NCBI GenBank assembly: GCA_033722075.1 | Contig: JAWVZU010000251.1 | Coordinates: 1 to 5,762 of the forward strand | Direction of reading: 5' to 3' | DNA: 5,762 bases | DNA from: JAWVZU01 sp033722075 | Lineage (GTDB): Bacteria; Pseudomonadota; Gammaproteobacteria; Xanthomonadales; SZUA-38 | In this document: positions 4,429-5,762 of the stretch, in pieces | Numbering within the stretch: position 1 is the stretch's first letter | Layout of the letters: the number at the start of each line of letters is the position of its first letter | Notes under the pieces: model-generated | Seen by the model: the letters and a program-made list of their open reading frames with translations, nothing else | Database searches by the model: none | What the model was told of the DNA's origin: nothing | Position numbers and translations under genes: made by a program

Positions 4429-5762
4429 ATGGCTGCTTATCAATCCACAATCGACCCGGCCGGAGAGACCTTCCAGAGCAACCGCGCCGACATGCTGGAG
4501 CTGGTCGCGCGGCTGCGCGAGCTGGAGCAGCGGGCCGTTGCCAAGTCCGAAAAGCGCCGCCCCCGCTTCGAGGAGCGCGGGCAGCTCACGCCGCGCGAGC
4601 GCCTGGCCGGCCTGCTGGATCCGGGAATGCCTTTCCTGGAGCTCTACAACCTGTGCAACTACCTGGCCGATGATCCGGACCCGGAAACGAGCATTCCCGG
4701 CGGCAACATGATCGCCGGCATCGGCTTCGTCAGCGGAGTTCGGTCCATGGTGTTCGTGGACGACAGCGGTATCAGCGCCGGCGCTTCCACCAGCCAGTCG
4801 GTGCAGAAAGCCCTGGGAATCCTCGAGATAGCAAGGCGCCAGAAATTGCCGCTGATTCACCTCGTGGAGAGCGCCGGGGCCAACCTCATGAACTACACGG
4901 TCGAGCTGTGGGCCCACGGCGGTGGCATGTTCTACGGTCTGGCCCGCCTGAGCGCGGAGGGGATACCCACTTTCGTGGTGCTGCATGGCCCCTCGACTGC
5001 CGGTGGCGCCTACCAGCCCGGCATGAGCGATTACGTCATCGGGGTGAAGAAGAACGGGATGGCGGCGCTGGCCGGCGCCGCGCTGGTCAAGGCAGCGACC
5101 GGTGAGGTCGCCGACGAGCGCGAACTCGGCGGTTCCGAAATGCATGCCTCCGTTTCGGGGCTGGTCGAATATCTGGCCGACGATGATGCGCACGGAATTG
5201 CCATCGCCCGTGACCTGTTCACGCGCCTGGACTGGAACAAGAACTGCGAGCCAACGGCCGTTCGGGATTTCTCCGAGCCGGGGTACGATGCGGACGAGAT
5301 TGCCGGGGTGGTTCCCGTCGACTACCGCAAGCCGTATGACGTGCGCGAGGTGCTTGCACGAGTGGTGGACGGCTCCGACTTCGCCGAGTTCAAGCCGGGC
5401 TTCGGGGTCTCGACGGTCTGCGCGCAGGCGAGCATCTATGGCCATGCCTGCGGCATCCTCGGCAACAATGGTCCGATCGATCCGGACGGCGCCGCCAAGG
5501 CCGGCCAGTTCGTGCAGCTTTGCGACCAGGCTGACCTGCCCCTGATCTTCCTCAGCAATACCACCGGTTACATGGTCGGCACGGAGTACGAGCAGGCCGG
5601 CATGATCAAGCACGGCGCCAAGATGATCCAGGCCGTTTCCAATGCCCGGGTTCCGCGGATCACGCTCTACGTCGGAGCGAGCTTCGGCGCCGGCAATTAC
5701 GGGATGTGCGGCTACGCCTACGAACCGGACTTTCTGTTTGCCTGGCCCAACGCGATGACCGG
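4429..5762 (+). CDS. Acyl-CoA carboxylase carboxyltransferase (beta) subunit, methylcrotonyl-/geranyl-CoA carboxylase family (3' end outside window)
   Basis: Beta subunit of a biotin-dependent acyl-CoA carboxylase, which moves CO2 from carboxybiotin (on a separate alpha subunit) to an acyl-CoA. The frame is open for 444 codons to the window end; the family is usually around 535 residues, so roughly 90 are missing. The N terminus MAAYQSTIDPAGETFQSN and RGQLTPRERLAGLLDPG (51-67) align with methylcrotonyl-CoA carboxylase beta. The two oxyanion-hole regions are STAGGAY (189-195) and ASFGAGNYGMCG (417-428); SNTTGYMVG (372-380) is also typical. Three points separate it from methylcrotonyl enzymes: Gly164 in HGGGMF where they have HFGR[IT]F; AALAGAALVKAATGE (212-226) where they have IFLAGPPLVKAATGE; and ISAGASTSQSV (114-124) in place of their VKGG(T/A)YYP segment. 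Geranyl-CoA carboxylase (AtuC) is the nearest named model, but a different substrate is possible, so no symbol is given. ATG 4429 is the only standard start between the stop at 4402-4404 and Met22. No clear Shine-Dalgarno is visible. Confidence 0.95.
   Translation, partial: MAAYQSTIDPAGETFQSNRADMLELVARLRELEQRAVAKSEKRRPRFEERGQLTPRERLAGLLDPGMPFLELYNLCNYLADDPDPETSIPGGNMIAGIGFVSGVRSMVFVDDSGISAGASTSQSVQKALGILEIARRQKLPLIHLVESAGANLMNYTVELWAHGGGMFYGLARLSAEGIPTFVVLHGPSTAGGAYQPGMSDYVIGVKKNGMAALAGAALVKAATGEVADERELGGSEMHASVSGLVEYLADDDAHGIAIARDLFTRLDWNKNCEPTAVRDFSEPGYDADEIAGVVPVDYRKPYDVREVLARVVDGSDFAEFKPGFGVSTVCAQASIYGHACGILGNNGPIDPDGAAKAGQFVQLCDQADLPLIFLSNTTGYMVGTEYEQAGMIKHGAKMIQAVSNARVPRITLYVGASFGAGNYGMCGYAYEPDFLFAWPNAMT

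Noticed and set aside
4396..5613. 405-codon open frame on the minus strand opposite the carboxylase gene
   Set aside because: The plus strand encodes a clearly conserved carboxyltransferase here. The minus frame has no recognisable motif and is the usual shadow in GC-rich DNA; it would also run through the divergent promoter region.
4429..5762. Calling the carboxylase methylcrotonyl-CoA carboxylase (liuB) or propionyl-CoA carboxylase
   Set aside because: The Phe-to-Gly pocket change, the altered AGPP loop and the missing YYP segment argue against liuB. The N terminus and GAGNYGMCG oxyanion region fit the methylcrotonyl/geranyl branch rather than propionyl enzymes.
1..5762. Mobile elements, CRISPR arrays, tRNA or rRNA genes, riboswitches, defence systems
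   Set aside because: I read both strands for direct-repeat arrays, transposase motifs and RNA gene signatures and saw none. Nearly all bases are in the five metabolic and regulatory genes.

Overview
The window is an ordinary-looking bacterial catabolic locus: GC-rich (clearly above 60% by eye), densely packed, with five protein genes covering almost every base. There is no RNA gene, insertion sequence, integrase or CRISPR array. The gene set (two acyl-CoA dehydrogenases, an acyl-CoA ligase, a TetR regulator and a biotin-dependent carboxylase beta subunit) is typical of Proteobacteria that degrade branched or isoprenoid carboxylic acids. A gammaproteobacterium is my best guess, held weakly because nothing in the window fixes the taxon.

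Layout. (1) Bases 2-985, plus strand: the 3' part of an acyl-CoA dehydrogenase gene whose start lies outside the window. (2) Bases 982-2490, minus strand: a complete AMP-forming acyl-CoA ligase. It meets gene 1 tail to tail, the two stop codons sharing one CTAG. (3) Bases 2530-3222, minus strand: a TetR-family repressor with a coiled-coil-like C-terminal tail. (4) Bases 3219-4361, minus strand: a complete second acyl-CoA dehydrogenase. Genes 4-3-2 read in one direction with a 4-base overlap and a 39-base gap, so they look like one operon. (5) Bases 4429-5762, plus strand: the first 444 codons of a carboxyltransferase (beta) subunit of the methylcrotonyl-/geranyl-CoA carboxylase family, running off the window end. 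Genes 4 and 5 diverge from a 67-base AT-rich spacer containing a perfect TGAGT-TTG-ACTCA dyad, a TATAAT box and a good minus-strand promoter.

How it may work (inference). The ligase makes a CoA thioester from a free acid. A dehydrogenase introduces the 2,3 double bond. The carboxylase then adds CO2 to the activated unsaturated acyl-CoA, the strategy of leucine degradation (liu genes) and acyclic terpene degradation (atu genes). The TetR protein probably binds the dyad in the shared spacer and represses both directions until an acyl-CoA or related ligand appears. The carboxylase has Gly where methylcrotonyl-CoA carboxylases have Phe, and Ala at three further positions where the family usually has Phe-Leu-Ala-Gly-Pro-Pro. 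This suggests a substrate bulkier than 3-methylcrotonyl-CoA and possibly a specificity not yet described. The biotin-carrying alpha subunit and the hydratase/lyase steps expected for such a pathway are not in the window.
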